In this document: positions 24,267 to 31,809 of the stretch, piece by piece
Numbering within the stretch: position 1 is the first letter of the stretch
How the letters are laid out: each line of letters opens with the position of its first letter
Assembly: GCF_000373565.1 (NCBI RefSeq)
Contig: NZ_KB891810.1
Location: forward strand, 126,216-168,526
Length of the DNA stretch: 42,311 bases
Source: Streptomyces sp. HmicA12
Lineage (GTDB): Bacteria > Actinomycetota > Actinomycetes > Streptomycetales > Streptomycetaceae
Reading direction: 5' to 3'
Notes under the pieces: generated by a model
Databases searched by the model: none
The model's input: the letters and a program-made list of their open reading frames with translations, nothing else
Told to the model about the DNA's origin: nothing
Position numbers and translations under genes: made by a program

Positions 24267-25286
24267 TCACCCGGACGGGGTGCCCAGCGGCGGGGCGGCG
24301 ATGCCTCCCGCGTCCAGGTATCCCTGAGGCGGCTTCAGGCGCTGGCCGGGGAAGCCGCCCTTCTCGTACTTGAGCAGCTTCTTCGCCTTCTCCGGGTCCG
24401 TCTCGCCCTCTCCGTACGCCGGGCAGAGCGGGGCGATCGGGCAGGCGCCGCAGGCCGGTTTGCGGGCGTGGCAGATGCGGCGGCCGTGGAAGATCACGTT
24501 GTGGCTGAGCTGCGTCCACTCGCTCTTGGGGAACAGCTCGCCGATCGCCTTCTCGACCTTGTCCGGGTCGGTCTCCTCCGTCCACTTCCAGCGGCGTACG
24601 AGGCGGCCGAAGTGGGTGTCGACGGTGATGCCGGGGCGCCCGAAGGCGTTGCCGAGCACCACGAACGCCGTCTTGCGGCCCACGCCGGGGAGCTTGACCA
24701 GGTCTTCGAGGCGGCCCGGGACCTCGCCGCCGAAGTCCTCCGTCAGGGCCTTGGCCAGGCCCATGATCGACCTCGTCTTCGCACGGAAGAAGCCGGTCGG
24801 GCGGATGAGCTCCTCGACGTCCTCCGGGTTGGCCGCGGCGAGGTCCTCCGGGGTCGGGTACCTGGCGAACAGGCCCGGGGTCGTCTGATTGACCCGCAGG
24901 TCGGTCGTCTGGGCGGACATCACCGTGGCGACCAGGAGCTGGAAGGGGCTCTCGAAGTCCAGCTCCGGGTGGGCGTACGGGTACGTCTCCGCGAGCTCCC
25001 GGTTGATCCTGCGGGCGCGCCGGACGAGAGCCGTGCGTGACTCGGGCTTGGCGGGAGGCTTCTTCGCCGCGGTCTTCGTGGCTGCGGTCTTCGTCGCCGC
25101 GGTCTTCGTCGCCGCAGCCTTCGTCGCCGCAGCCTTCGTGGCTGCGGTCTTCGTCGCCGCAGCCTTCGTCGCCGCGGTCTTCGTCGCCGCGGTCTTCGTA
25201 TCCGTCTTCTTCACCGCGGCGGCCTTCGGTTCGGGCGTCGCTTTCCTGGTCGCCGAGGACCGCGTGGTCTGCTTCTTTGTGGGCAT
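24267..25286 (-). CDS. nth: Endonuclease III with Lys/Ala-rich repetitive N-terminal tail
   Basis: 339 aa. A DNA glycosylase/AP lyase of base-excision repair for oxidised pyrimidines. The helix-hairpin-helix LPGVGRKTA contains catalytic K205; the catalytic Asp is D223 (VDTHFGR); the [4Fe-4S] ligands are C272, C279, C282 and C288 in C-x6-C-x2-C-x5-C. Bacterial Nth is usually about 210-260 aa; here the first 80 residues are an extra basic tail with nine pentads KTAAT/KAAAT (31-75), similar to histone-H1-like tails. This probably adds non-specific DNA affinity. Start at ATG 25286 is the only one that keeps the whole tail. Confidence 0.93.
   Translation of the reverse strand: MPTKKQTTRSSATRKATPEPKAAAVKKTDTKTAATKTAATKAAATKTAATKAAATKAAATKTAATKTAATKTAAKKPPAKPESRTALVRRARRINRELAETYPYAHPELDFESPFQLLVATVMSAQTTDLRVNQTTPGLFARYPTPEDLAAANPEDVEELIRPTGFFRAKTRSIMGLAKALTEDFGGEVPGRLEDLVKLPGVGRKTAFVVLGNAFGRPGITVDTHFGRLVRRWKWTEETDPDKVEKAIGELFPKSEWTQLSHNVIFHGRRICHARKPACGACPIAPLCPAYGEGETDPEKAKKLLKYEKGGFPGQRLKPPQGYLDAGGIAAPPLGTPSG
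25062..25196 (-). repeat. 15-bp in-frame tandem repeats encoding the KTAAT pentads of nth
   Basis: Nine copies of a 15-bp unit (GTCTTCGTCGCCGCG and variants on the plus strand) inside nth. Copy number is likely to vary between strains by slippage without breaking the frame. Confidence 0.85.
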
Positions 25287-25652
25287 CGACTACGCGGCCT
25301 TCCCCTGCACGGAACCCTGTACGCACCCCGGAACGGAGCACCGCAAGGGCCCCGACCGCGCATGTTCGCCCACAGCGGAATCCTGTTCGGCCGACATCGT
25401 CTCAGCCCCCTCTGCCTGCGCTCTCACCGGCTTTTTGGACACCCGGCCAGCCTAAAGGTCACCGCCGACATCCGCCCCGGAGCCGTGGGATCGGCCCCCG
25501 ATTGGCCCCCTCCCCCTCGGGTTGTGACGCAGGTGCGGCAGACTTGTAGCTGAGTGACTGATCACACTGTTTGGACCGTCCGGCAAAATGGGCAACGGGA
25601 AATAGCTTTCCCGACCGTTTCCCACACTGCAGGCGACATAGGAGAGAAACTC
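25287..25652. promoter_or_regulatory. Divergent nth-crp promoter region
   Basis: 366 bp with no gene. It must contain promoters in both directions. A palindromic GTGA-N4-TCAC is at 25554-25565, with shorter spacing than a classical CRP box, so Crp autoregulation is only a possibility. Confidence 0.4.
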
Positions 25653-26327
25653 GTGGACGACGTTCTGCGGCGCGCCCCGCTCTTCGCGGCGCTCGATGAC
25701 GAGCAGGCCGCGGAGCTCCGCGCCTCCATGAGTGAGGTGACCCTCGCACGCGGCGACGCCCTGTTCCACGAGGGCGACCCCGGCGACCGCCTGTACGTGG
25801 TCACCGAGGGCAAGGTGAAGCTCCACCGCACCTCCCCCGACGGCCGCGAGAACATGCTGGCCGTGCTCGGCCCCGGCGAGCTGATCGGCGAGCTCTCGCT
25901 GTTCGACCCCGGCCCGCGCACCGCGACCGCCAGCGCCCTCACCGAGGTGAAGCTGCTCGGCCTCGGCCACGGCGACCTCCAGCCGTGGCTCAACGCACGC
26001 CCCGAGGTGGCCGCCGCCCTGCTGCGCGCCGTCGCCCGGCGCCTGCGCAAGACGAACGACCAGATGTCCGACCTGGTCTTCTCCGACGTGCCGGGCCGTG
26101 TCGCCCGCGCGCTGCTCGACCTGTCGCGCCGCTTCGGCGTGCAGTCCGAGGAGGGCATCCACGTCGTGCACGACCTCACACAGGAAGAGCTGGCCCAGCT
26201 GGTCGGCGCCTCCCGCGAGACGGTCAACAAGGCCCTCGCGGACTTCGCCGGACGTGGCTGGCTGCGCCTGGAGGCCCGCGCCGTGATCCTGCTGGACGTG
26301 GAGCGCCTCGCGAAGCGTTCGCGGTAG
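25653..26327 (+). CDS. crp: Crp/Fnr family cAMP receptor protein
   Basis: 224 aa from GTG 25653, with GGAGAG upstream. The sequence VDDVLRRAPLFAALDD is the start I recall for S. coelicolor Crp. The cyclic-nucleotide-binding domain has 'GELIGELSLFDPGPRTATA' (about 71-90). The C-terminal winged helix-turn-helix is 'TQEELAQLVGASRETVNKAL'. In Streptomyces Crp controls germination, development and antibiotic production. Homolog of Rv3676, same place in the cluster. Transcribed alone, ending at the hairpin at 26351. Confidence 0.93.
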   Translation: MDDVLRRAPLFAALDDEQAAELRASMSEVTLARGDALFHEGDPGDRLYVVTEGKVKLHRTSPDGRENMLAVLGPGELIGELSLFDPGPRTATASALTEVKLLGLGHGDLQPWLNARPEVAAALLRAVARRLRKTNDQMSDLVFSDVPGRVARALLDLSRRFGVQSEEGIHVVHDLTQEELAQLVGASRETVNKALADFAGRGWLRLEARAVILLDVERLAKRSR

Positions 26328-26350
26328 CGACGGCACGACGCCACGACGTA

Positions 26351-26387
26351 CGACGGGTCCCGCCACACCTCGTGGCGGGACCCGTCG
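26351..26387 (+). terminator. Terminator after crp
   Basis: A 16-bp perfect stem (CGACGGGTCCCGCCAC with loop ACCTC). Confidence 0.8.
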
Positions 26388-26431
26388 GCGTAGAACCACG
26401 GAAATGCCGTGCCCCGTGCGCCTCTTCCCTG

Positions 26432-26437
26432 CACAGT
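26432..26437 (+). promoter_or_regulatory. -10-like hexamer of the nucleotidyltransferase gene
   Basis: CACAGT followed by 6 nt and ATG 26444, with no Shine-Dalgarno; probably a leaderless start. Confidence 0.4.
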
Positions 26438-26443
26438 GGCCCC

Positions 26444-27337
26444 ATGGCAGATCCGGACCGTGGGCTCGACGCCCAGGGATACATCGCGCGCGAGGGCTCA
26501 CTGGGCCGCGTCGAGGAACCGTTCCGCCCGGTCGTGGCCGCGGCACGGGACCGGCTGCTCGACGTCTTCGGGGCACGGCTGACAGGCGCGTACCTGTACG
26601 GCTCGGTGCCGCGCGGCACCGCACGGCCCGGCCGGTCCGACCTCGATCTGCTGCTCGTCCTGCGCGCCGAGCCCACCGAGGCCGACCGGGCCGCCGCACG
26701 CGCCGTCGACGAGGCGCTGGACAAGGAGTTCGGCCAGATCGACGGCGCCGGCACGCTGGTGTTCGGCCGGGCGCGGCTGCTCAGGGAGGCGGAGACCTAC
26801 GACCTGGGGTGGTTCGTGGCCTGTCTGTGCACACCGCTGCTCGGCGAGGACCTGGCCGAGTACCTGCCGCGCTACCGGCCCACCTCGCTGCTCGCGCGGG
26901 AGACCAACGGCGACCTGGCCGAGCGCCTGCCGCTCTGGCGCGAGCAGACCGGGCGCGCCGCCGAGGCCGACGAGCGCCGCGCGCTCCAGCGACGTGTCGC
27001 ACGGCATCTCGTCCGCACCGCCTTCACGCTCGTGATGCCCCGCTGGAACGGCTGGACCAGCGATCTGTACGAGATGGCCGACGCGTTCGGCGCCTACTAC
27101 CCGCGGTGGGCGCGGCAGGTGCGGGCCGCCGCCGACGCCGCGTACGCGCCGGACGGGGATCCAGGCGCCCTGCACGCGTACACCGAGGAACTCGGGCCGT
27201 GGCTCGCGGGCGAGTACGCGCGCGTGCACGGCAGGAAGCACAACAGCACGGAGCACGGCACGGAGCACGGCAGGAAGCACGGCACGAAGCACGGCGGCAA
27301 TGCCGAGGCACCACACAGGGGAGGGGCCCACTCATGA
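26444..27337 (+). CDS. Nucleotidyltransferase-domain protein with His-rich tail
   Basis: 297 aa. 'YLYGSVPRGTARPGRSDLDLLL' is the GS-x11-DxD core of pol-beta-type nucleotidyltransferases (G53, S54, D66, D68), the fold of aminoglycoside nucleotidyltransferases and MNT-type antitoxins. The middle helical region has no motif I recognise. The C-terminus is a low-complexity tail rich in His, Lys, Gly and Glu (HGRKH, STEHGTEHG, KHGTKHGG). Its stop overlaps the ATG of the sigma-factor gene (ATGA), so the two are co-translated. The substrate is unknown; an antibiotic or tRNA target would be speculation. Confidence 0.75.
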   Translation: MADPDRGLDAQGYIAREGSLGRVEEPFRPVVAAARDRLLDVFGARLTGAYLYGSVPRGTARPGRSDLDLLLVLRAEPTEADRAAARAVDEALDKEFGQIDGAGTLVFGRARLLREAETYDLGWFVACLCTPLLGEDLAEYLPRYRPTSLLARETNGDLAERLPLWREQTGRAAEADERRALQRRVARHLVRTAFTLVMPRWNGWTSDLYEMADAFGAYYPRWARQVRAAADAAYAPDGDPGALHAYTEELGPWLAGEYARVHGRKHNSTEHGTEHGRKHGTKHGGNAEAPHRGGAHS

Positions 27338-28215
27338 CCACACAGGCCGATCTGGCCGTCCGTTTCGAGGCGGAGCGGGGCCGGCTGCGTTCCGTGGCGT
27401 ACCGGATGCTCGGTTCGCTGAACGAGGCGGAGGACGCGGTCCAGGAGGGCTGGCTGCGGCTCCAGCGGGCGGACAGCGCCGAGGTGCGGAACCTGAGCGG
27501 GTGGCTGACCACGGTCGTCGGGCGGATCTGCCTCGACATGCTGCGGGCCAGGACCACGCGCCGCGAGGAGCCGTTCGAGACGGACACCGGGGAGGAGTTC
27601 CGGCTGCCCGATCCGGTGGTCAGACCCGTCGATCCCGTGCACGAGGCCGAACTCGCCGACTCCGTGGGGCTCGCGCTGCTCGTCGTGCTCGACACGCTGG
27701 CGCCCGCCGAGCGGCTCGCGTTCGTGCTGCACGACATGTTCGCGGTGCCGTTCGAGGAGCTGGCGCCGATCGTGGAGCGCACGCCCGCGGCGACCCGGCA
27801 GCTGGCGAGCCGGGCCCGCCGCCGGGTGCAGGGGCGCGCGCCCGCCCCCGACACGGATCTCGCCCGGCAGCGCGAGGTCGTCGACGCCTGGCTGTCCGCC
27901 ACGCGCGCGGGTGACTTCGAGGCGCTGCTCGCACTCCTCGACCCGGACGTCCTGCTCCGCGTCGACCAGGGCCCGGGCACCGCGTCGCTGCTGGTGCGCG
28001 GCGCGCTGGAGGTGGCGGGTCAGGCGGCGACGTACGGGCGGATGGCCCCGGTCACCTTCCCGGCGTTCGTGGGCGACGGCATGGGCATGGTGGCGGCGCC
28101 GAACGGCAAGCCCGCCACCGTCGGCGCCTTCACGTTCCGGGGCGGCAGGATCATCGCCGTCGACATCATCACCGACCCGGTGCGGGTCGCCGCGATCACC
28201 GCGAACTGGTCCTAG
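27334..28215 (+). CDS. ECF sigma factor with SnoaL-like C-terminal domain (SigJ/ECF41 type)
   Basis: 293 aa. Sigma region 2 is 'RFEAERGRLRSVAYRMLGSLNEAEDAVQEGWLRLQ' (10-44) with 'GWLTTVVGRICLDMLR'. Region 4 is 'LAPAERLAFVLHDMFAVPFEELAPIVERTPAATRQLASRARRR' (122-164). A SnoaL-like domain begins at 'REVVDAWLSATRAGDFEALLALLDPDVLLRVD' and is the built-in regulator of the ECF41/SigJ group, which has no separate anti-sigma factor. The usual target operons encode carboxymuconolactone decarboxylases or oxidoreductases; none is adjacent. It is coupled to the nucleotidyltransferase gene. Its TAG stop shares bases with the stop of the convergent gene. Confidence 0.87.
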   Translation: MTTQADLAVRFEAERGRLRSVAYRMLGSLNEAEDAVQEGWLRLQRADSAEVRNLSGWLTTVVGRICLDMLRARTTRREEPFETDTGEEFRLPDPVVRPVDPVHEAELADSVGLALLVVLDTLAPAERLAFVLHDMFAVPFEELAPIVERTPAATRQLASRARRRVQGRAPAPDTDLARQREVVDAWLSATRAGDFEALLALLDPDVLLRVDQGPGTASLLVRGALEVAGQAATYGRMAPVTFPAFVGDGMGMVAAPNGKPATVGAFTFRGGRIIAVDIITDPVRVAAITANWS

Positions 28216-29042
28216 ATCAGACCGTGTTCGCGCAGGTAGTCGAGCTGGGCCAGGACGGACAGCTCGGCCGCCGGCCACAGGGTGCGGTCCACGTCCGCGT
28301 AGACGTGGGCCACGACCTCGGACGCCGACGTGTACCCGTTCTCGACGGCGGTCTCCACCTGGGCCAGCCGGTTGGCGCGGTGCGCGAGGTAGAACTCGAC
28401 GGCGCCCTGGGCGTCGTCGAGGACCGGGCCGTGCCCGGGGAGCACCGTGTGCACGCCGTCGTCGACGGTCAGGGACCGCAGCCGCCGCAGGGAGTCCAGG
28501 TAGTCGCCGAGGCGGCCGTCCGGGTGCGCGACCACGGTCGTGCCGCGGCCGAGGATGGTGTCACCGGTCAACACGGCCCGGTCCGCGGGGAGATGGAAGC
28601 AGAGCGAGTCGGCGGTGTGGCCGGGGGTGGGGACCACCCGCAGCTCCAGGCCGCCGGTCGTGACGACGTCGCCCGCCGCCAGGCCCTCGTCGCCGAGGCG
28701 CAGCGCCGGGTCGAGCGCGCGCACCTTCGTCCCGGTCAACTCGGCGAATCTGCCCGCCCCTTCGGCGTGGTCGGGGTGGCCGTGGGTGAGGAGGGTGAGC
28801 GCGACGCGCTTGCCGGCCTTCTCGGCGACGGCCATCACGTTCCGCAGGTGGGCGTCGTCGAGCGGGCCCGGGTCGATCACGACGGCGAGGTCGCTGTCCG
28901 GCTCGGCGACGAGCCAGGTGTTGGTGCCGTCGAGGGTCATCGCGGACGCGTTGGGCGCCAGCACGTTGACGGCGCGGGCGGTGGCGGGGCCCGAGAGCAC
29001 CCCGCCGCGCGGCTGCCCCGGCAGGGCGGCGGCCTCGGTCAT
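28212..29042 (-). CDS. Metallo-beta-lactamase fold hydrolase (Rv3677c/LACTB2-like)
   Basis: 276 aa. The metal site motif is THGHPDHAEG (H87, H89, D91, H92), with 'PGHTADS' (H142), 'LTGDTILG' (D161) and 'LPGHGPV'. The C-terminal winged-helix-like region with 'YLAHRANRLAQVETAVENG' is typical of LACTB2-type proteins, which include RNases and glyoxalase II-like enzymes. The substrate is unknown. ATG at 29042 overlaps the stop of the NUDIX gene by 4 nt, so the two are coupled. The terminal TAG overlaps that of the sigma factor gene on the other strand. Confidence 0.85.
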   Translation of the reverse strand: MTEAAALPGQPRGGVLSGPATARAVNVLAPNASAMTLDGTNTWLVAEPDSDLAVVIDPGPLDDAHLRNVMAVAEKAGKRVALTLLTHGHPDHAEGAGRFAELTGTKVRALDPALRLGDEGLAAGDVVTTGGLELRVVPTPGHTADSLCFHLPADRAVLTGDTILGRGTTVVAHPDGRLGDYLDSLRRLRSLTVDDGVHTVLPGHGPVLDDAQGAVEFYLAHRANRLAQVETAVENGYTSASEVVAHVYADVDRTLWPAAELSVLAQLDYLREHGLI

Positions 29043-29929
29043 CGGTTGGTTCCCCCGGTCTGTCCTGTCGCGCCCGACGCGATGTGCTTGGTGAACTCGT
29101 CGTGCCCCGGCCAGGACAGCACCAGCTCGCCGTCCTCGAAACGCGCCTGGGCCAGTACGGGGGTGAGGTCGCGCCCCGCCGCCCCGTCGAGGGCGGCGCG
29201 CGCGGTCACGTACTCCTGGAGCGTGCGCAGCGTCGCGATGGTGGGCGGCATCATCGTCAACTCGCCCTGGTCGTACGCCGACGCGGCCCGCTCCGGCCCG
29301 ATCCACACGGTGCGGTCGGCCTCGGAGGAGTCGTCGCTGGTGCGCTGGCCCGCCGGGAGCGCGGCCGCGAAGAACCACGTGTCGTAGCGGCGCGGCTCGA
29401 ACTCGGGGGTGATCCAGCGCGCCCACGCGCCGAGCAGGTCGGAGCGCAGGACGAGGCCCCGCCGCTGAAGGAACTCGGCGAAGGAGAGATCGCGGCCGAT
29501 CAGCGCCTGCCGGTCGGCCTGCCAGTCCGCGCCGGTCGTGTCGTCGACGACGCTGTCCGGGGTCGGGCCCGCGAGCAGCACGCCCGCCTCCTCGAACGTC
29601 TCGCGCACGGCGGCGCAGACGATCGCCTGGGCGTCCTTCTCCGGCACGCCGAGCCGCCCGGCCCACACCGCGAGCGCGGGACCCGCCCAGCGCACCTGCC
29701 GGTCGTCGTCACGCGGGTCCACGCCGCCGCCCGGGTACGCGTAGGCACCGGCGGCGAACGCCATCGACGTACGTCTGCGGAGCATGTGCACTTCGAGGCC
29801 GCCGGAAACGGCGTCCCTGAGCAGCATCACGGTGGCCGCGCGGCGCGGGGTCGCGGGCGTGAGCGTGCCGGCGGCGAGGGCGCGGATGCGGTCCGGCCAC
29901 TCCGGGGGGTACCACTGGCCGTTGGACAT
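29039..29929 (-). CDS. NUDIX hydrolase with long insertion in the Nudix box (NUDT19-like)
   Basis: 296 aa. The Nudix box starts at 'YAYPGGGVDP' (64-72) but its second half, 'AAVRETFEEAGVLL' (R109, E110, E113, E114), comes about 30 residues later. This insertion is typical of the NUDT19/RP2 type, which can hydrolyse CoA derivatives. First gene of a two-gene minus-strand unit with the metallo-beta-lactamase gene. A TAGCCT hexamer 6 nt upstream of ATG suggests a leaderless mRNA. The substrate is not determined. Confidence 0.85.
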   Translation of the reverse strand: MSNGQWYPPEWPDRIRALAAGTLTPATPRRAATVMLLRDAVSGGLEVHMLRRRTSMAFAAGAYAYPGGGVDPRDDDRQVRWAGPALAVWAGRLGVPEKDAQAIVCAAVRETFEEAGVLLAGPTPDSVVDDTTGADWQADRQALIGRDLSFAEFLQRRGLVLRSDLLGAWARWITPEFEPRRYDTWFFAAALPAGQRTSDDSSEADRTVWIGPERAASAYDQGELTMMPPTIATLRTLQEYVTARAALDGAAGRDLTPVLAQARFEDGELVLSWPGHDEFTKHIASGATGQTGGTNR

Positions 29930-29935
29930 GGCCGG

Positions 29936-29941
29936 AGGCTA
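29936..29941 (-). promoter_or_regulatory. -10 hexamer of the NUDIX/metallo-beta-lactamase operon
   Basis: On the minus strand TAGCCT, 6 nt, ATG 29929; no Shine-Dalgarno sequence. Confidence 0.5.
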
Positions 29942-29962
29942 TCCCGACTCACGTAGATGTTC

Positions 29963-30000
29963 GAGAGGCCGCCCCCGACGAAGATCGGGGACGGCCTCTC
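29963..30000 (-). terminator. Terminator after the RidA gene
   Basis: GAGAGGCCG..CGGCCTCTC with an inner CCCCGA..TCGGGG stem and a single mismatch: a long hairpin 17 bp beyond the RidA stop. Confidence 0.75.
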
Positions 30001-30016
30001 GTACGTACGCGAAGGC

Positions 30017-30490
30017 TCAGGCCTCGGGGGTGAGCTCCACCTGGATCTCCACCTCGACCGGCGCGTCCAGCGGAAGCACCGCGACGCCGACGGCGCTGCG
30101 GGCGTGGACGCCCTTGTCGCCGAGGACCTCGCCGAGCAGTTCGCTGGCGCCGTTGATGACGCCGGGCTGCGCGGTGAAGTCGGTGGCGGACGCCACGAAG
30201 CCGACGACCTTCACGACACGCTCGATGCGGTCCAGGTCACCGGTGACGGACTTCACGGCCGCCAGCGCGTTCAGCGCACAGGTCGCGGCGAGCTCCTTGG
30301 CCTGCTCGGCGGTGACCTCGTCACCGACCTTGCCGGTCAGCGTCAGCACGCCGTCGACCATCGGCAGCTGCCCGGCCGTGTACACGTAGGCCCCGGACCG
30401 GACGGCCGGCTGGTACGCGGCGACCGGCGGCACGACGGGCGGCAGGGTCAGACCGAGCTCGGCGAGCCGAGCCTCGACCCGCCCGCTCAC
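30017..30490 (-). CDS. RidA/YjgF family protein (Rv3678c-type)
   Basis: 157 aa from GTG 30490. RidA enzymes hydrolyse reactive enamine/imine intermediates such as 2-aminoacrylate. Features: 'YTAGQLPMVDGVLTLTGKVGDEVTAEQAKELAATCALNAL' near residues 38-76 and the C-terminal 'HARSAVGVAVLPLDAPVEVEI', which carries the conserved Arg of the family active site. Slightly longer than the usual 125-130 aa, at the N-terminus. The GTG overlaps the stop of the DUF4177 gene (GTGA), so it is coupled. Cytoplasmic, probably a trimer. Confidence 0.88.
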   Translation of the reverse strand: MSGRVEARLAELGLTLPPVVPPVAAYQPAVRSGAYVYTAGQLPMVDGVLTLTGKVGDEVTAEQAKELAATCALNALAAVKSVTGDLDRIERVVKVVGFVASATDFTAQPGVINGASELLGEVLGDKGVHARSAVGVAVLPLDAPVEVEIQVELTPEA

Positions 30491-30651
30491 GCGTCCTTCT
30501 CCCGCTTCAGGTACGCCACCAACTGCTCGGGGTTGTTCGGCCCCGGCACGACCTGGACGAGCTCCCAGCCGTCCTCGCCCCAGGTGTCCAGGATCTGCTT
30601 CGTCGCGTGCACCAGGAGCGGCACCGTCGCGTATTCCCACTTCTTTGCCAT
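30487..30651 (-). CDS. DUF4177 small protein
   Basis: 54 aa: MAKKWEYATVPLLVH followed by 'WGEDGWELVQVVPGP', the hallmark of DUF4177 (a short protein with a Trp-Glu-Leu motif). No known activity. It corresponds to the small gene Rv3678A in M. tuberculosis. First gene of the DUF4177-ridA unit, overlapped by ridA. A minus-strand TACAGT lies 7 nt before the ATG, which suggests a leaderless transcript. Confidence 0.85.
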   Translation of the reverse strand: MAKKWEYATVPLLVHATKQILDTWGEDGWELVQVVPGPNNPEQLVAYLKREKDA

Positions 30652-30658
30652 GGGGCCG

Positions 30659-30664
30659 ACTGTA
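30659..30664 (-). promoter_or_regulatory. -10 hexamer of the DUF4177-ridA operon
   Basis: TACAGT on the minus strand, 7 nt before ATG 30651. The divergent ArsA-type genes start 186 bp away. Confidence 0.5.
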
Positions 30665-30824
30665 GCCGCCGAAGTGAGGCCAGGGCCTCCCGGGCGGATC
30701 CTGCTGGAGTCGCGGGGGCCGGTGCCCCGCGCCGACCAGTCATGGCCACCGATTGTCCGGCCGGATCCGCCCGGCAGGCCCCGGTCGTTCCGGAGGCTGG
30801 TGCGTGATCGGGCCACCTACTGGT

Positions 30825-30830
30825 TACGCT
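30825..30830 (+). promoter_or_regulatory. -10 hexamer of the ArsA-type ATPase operon
   Basis: TACGCT, 7 nt, then GTG 30838; no Shine-Dalgarno, so probably leaderless. Confidence 0.5.
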
Positions 30831-30837
30831 CGATGAC

Positions 30838-31797
30838 GTGAGCAGGCTCCAGGTCGTCAGCGGCAAGGGCGGTACCGGAAAGACCACGGTCGCCGCCGCA
30901 CTCGCGCTCGCCCTCGCGACCGAGGGCAAGCGCACTCTCCTGGTGGAGGTGGAGGGCAGGCAGGGCATCGCACAGCTCTTTGAGACCGAAGCACTTCCCT
31001 ACGAGGAACGGAAGATCGCCGTCGCGCCCGGCGGGGGCGAGGTGTACGCGCTGGCCATCGATCCCGAGCTGGCGCTTCTGGACTACCTCCAGATGTTCTA
31101 CAAGCTGGGCGGCGCCGGCCGCGCCCTGAAGAAGCTGGGCGCGATCGACTTCGCGACGACGATCGCGCCGGGGCTCAGGGACGTACTCCTCACCGGCAAG
31201 GCGTGCGAGGCGGTCCGCAGGAAGGACAAGCAGGGCCGTTACGCGTACGACTACGTGGTGATGGACGCCCCGCCCACCGGCCGCATCACCCGCTTCCTGA
31301 ACGTGAACGACGAGGTGGCCGGGCTCGCCAAGATGGGGCCGATACACAATCAGGCGCAGGCGGTCATGCGGGTCATCAAGTCCCGTGAGACAGCGGTGCA
31401 CTTGGTGACCCTGCTGGAGGAGATGCCGGTCCAGGAGACCCTCGACGGGATGGCCGAACTGCGCTCCGCGCAGCTGCCCGTGGGACGGATCATGGTGAAC
31501 ATGGTGCGGCCCGCGCTTCTCGGGGAACCCGCCCTGGCGCTGACCCGTTCCCCGGACGTGGCGCCCGCCGTCACCGAGGCGCTCGCCGCGTCCGGGCTCG
31601 GCAGCGCGAAGCGGCTCGTGGGGCCGCTGCTCGCGCAGGCCGAGGAGTACGCGGAGCGGTACGCCCTGGAGGGCGCCCAGCGCGGGCTGCTCACCGAGGC
31701 GGGGCTTCCGCTGCACGAACTGCCGTTGCTCACCGAGGGGTTGGACCTCGCGGGCCTGTACACGCTCGCCGAGGAACTGCGACAGCAAGGGATCTGA
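30838..31797 (+). CDS. ArsA/Get3-family ATPase 1
   Basis: 319 aa from GTG 30838. The deviant Walker A SGKGGTGKTT (8-17) includes the signature lysine K10, and 'YDYVVMDAPPTGRITRFLN' is the switch II/Walker B region of ArsA-type anion-transporting ATPases. No arsB, arsR or arsD gene is near, so arsenite export is unlikely; in mycobacteria the same pair (Rv3679-Rv3680) is a putative anion-transport ATPase. A Get3-like role with membrane proteins is conceivable. Followed after 12 bp by a second paralog in the same operon. Confidence 0.87.
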   Translation: MSRLQVVSGKGGTGKTTVAAALALALATEGKRTLLVEVEGRQGIAQLFETEALPYEERKIAVAPGGGEVYALAIDPELALLDYLQMFYKLGGAGRALKKLGAIDFATTIAPGLRDVLLTGKACEAVRRKDKQGRYAYDYVVMDAPPTGRITRFLNVNDEVAGLAKMGPIHNQAQAVMRVIKSRETAVHLVTLLEEMPVQETLDGMAELRSAQLPVGRIMVNMVRPALLGEPALALTRSPDVAPAVTEALAASGLGSAKRLVGPLLAQAEEYAERYALEGAQRGLLTEAGLPLHELPLLTEGLDLAGLYTLAEELRQQGI

Positions 31798-31809
31798 GGG
31801 ACCGCTTCG

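Noticed and set aside
25554..25565. Crp operator upstream of crp
   Set aside because: GTGA-N4-TCAC has a 4-nt rather than 6-nt spacer and I could not fit it to the reported Streptomyces Crp motif; kept only as a remark.
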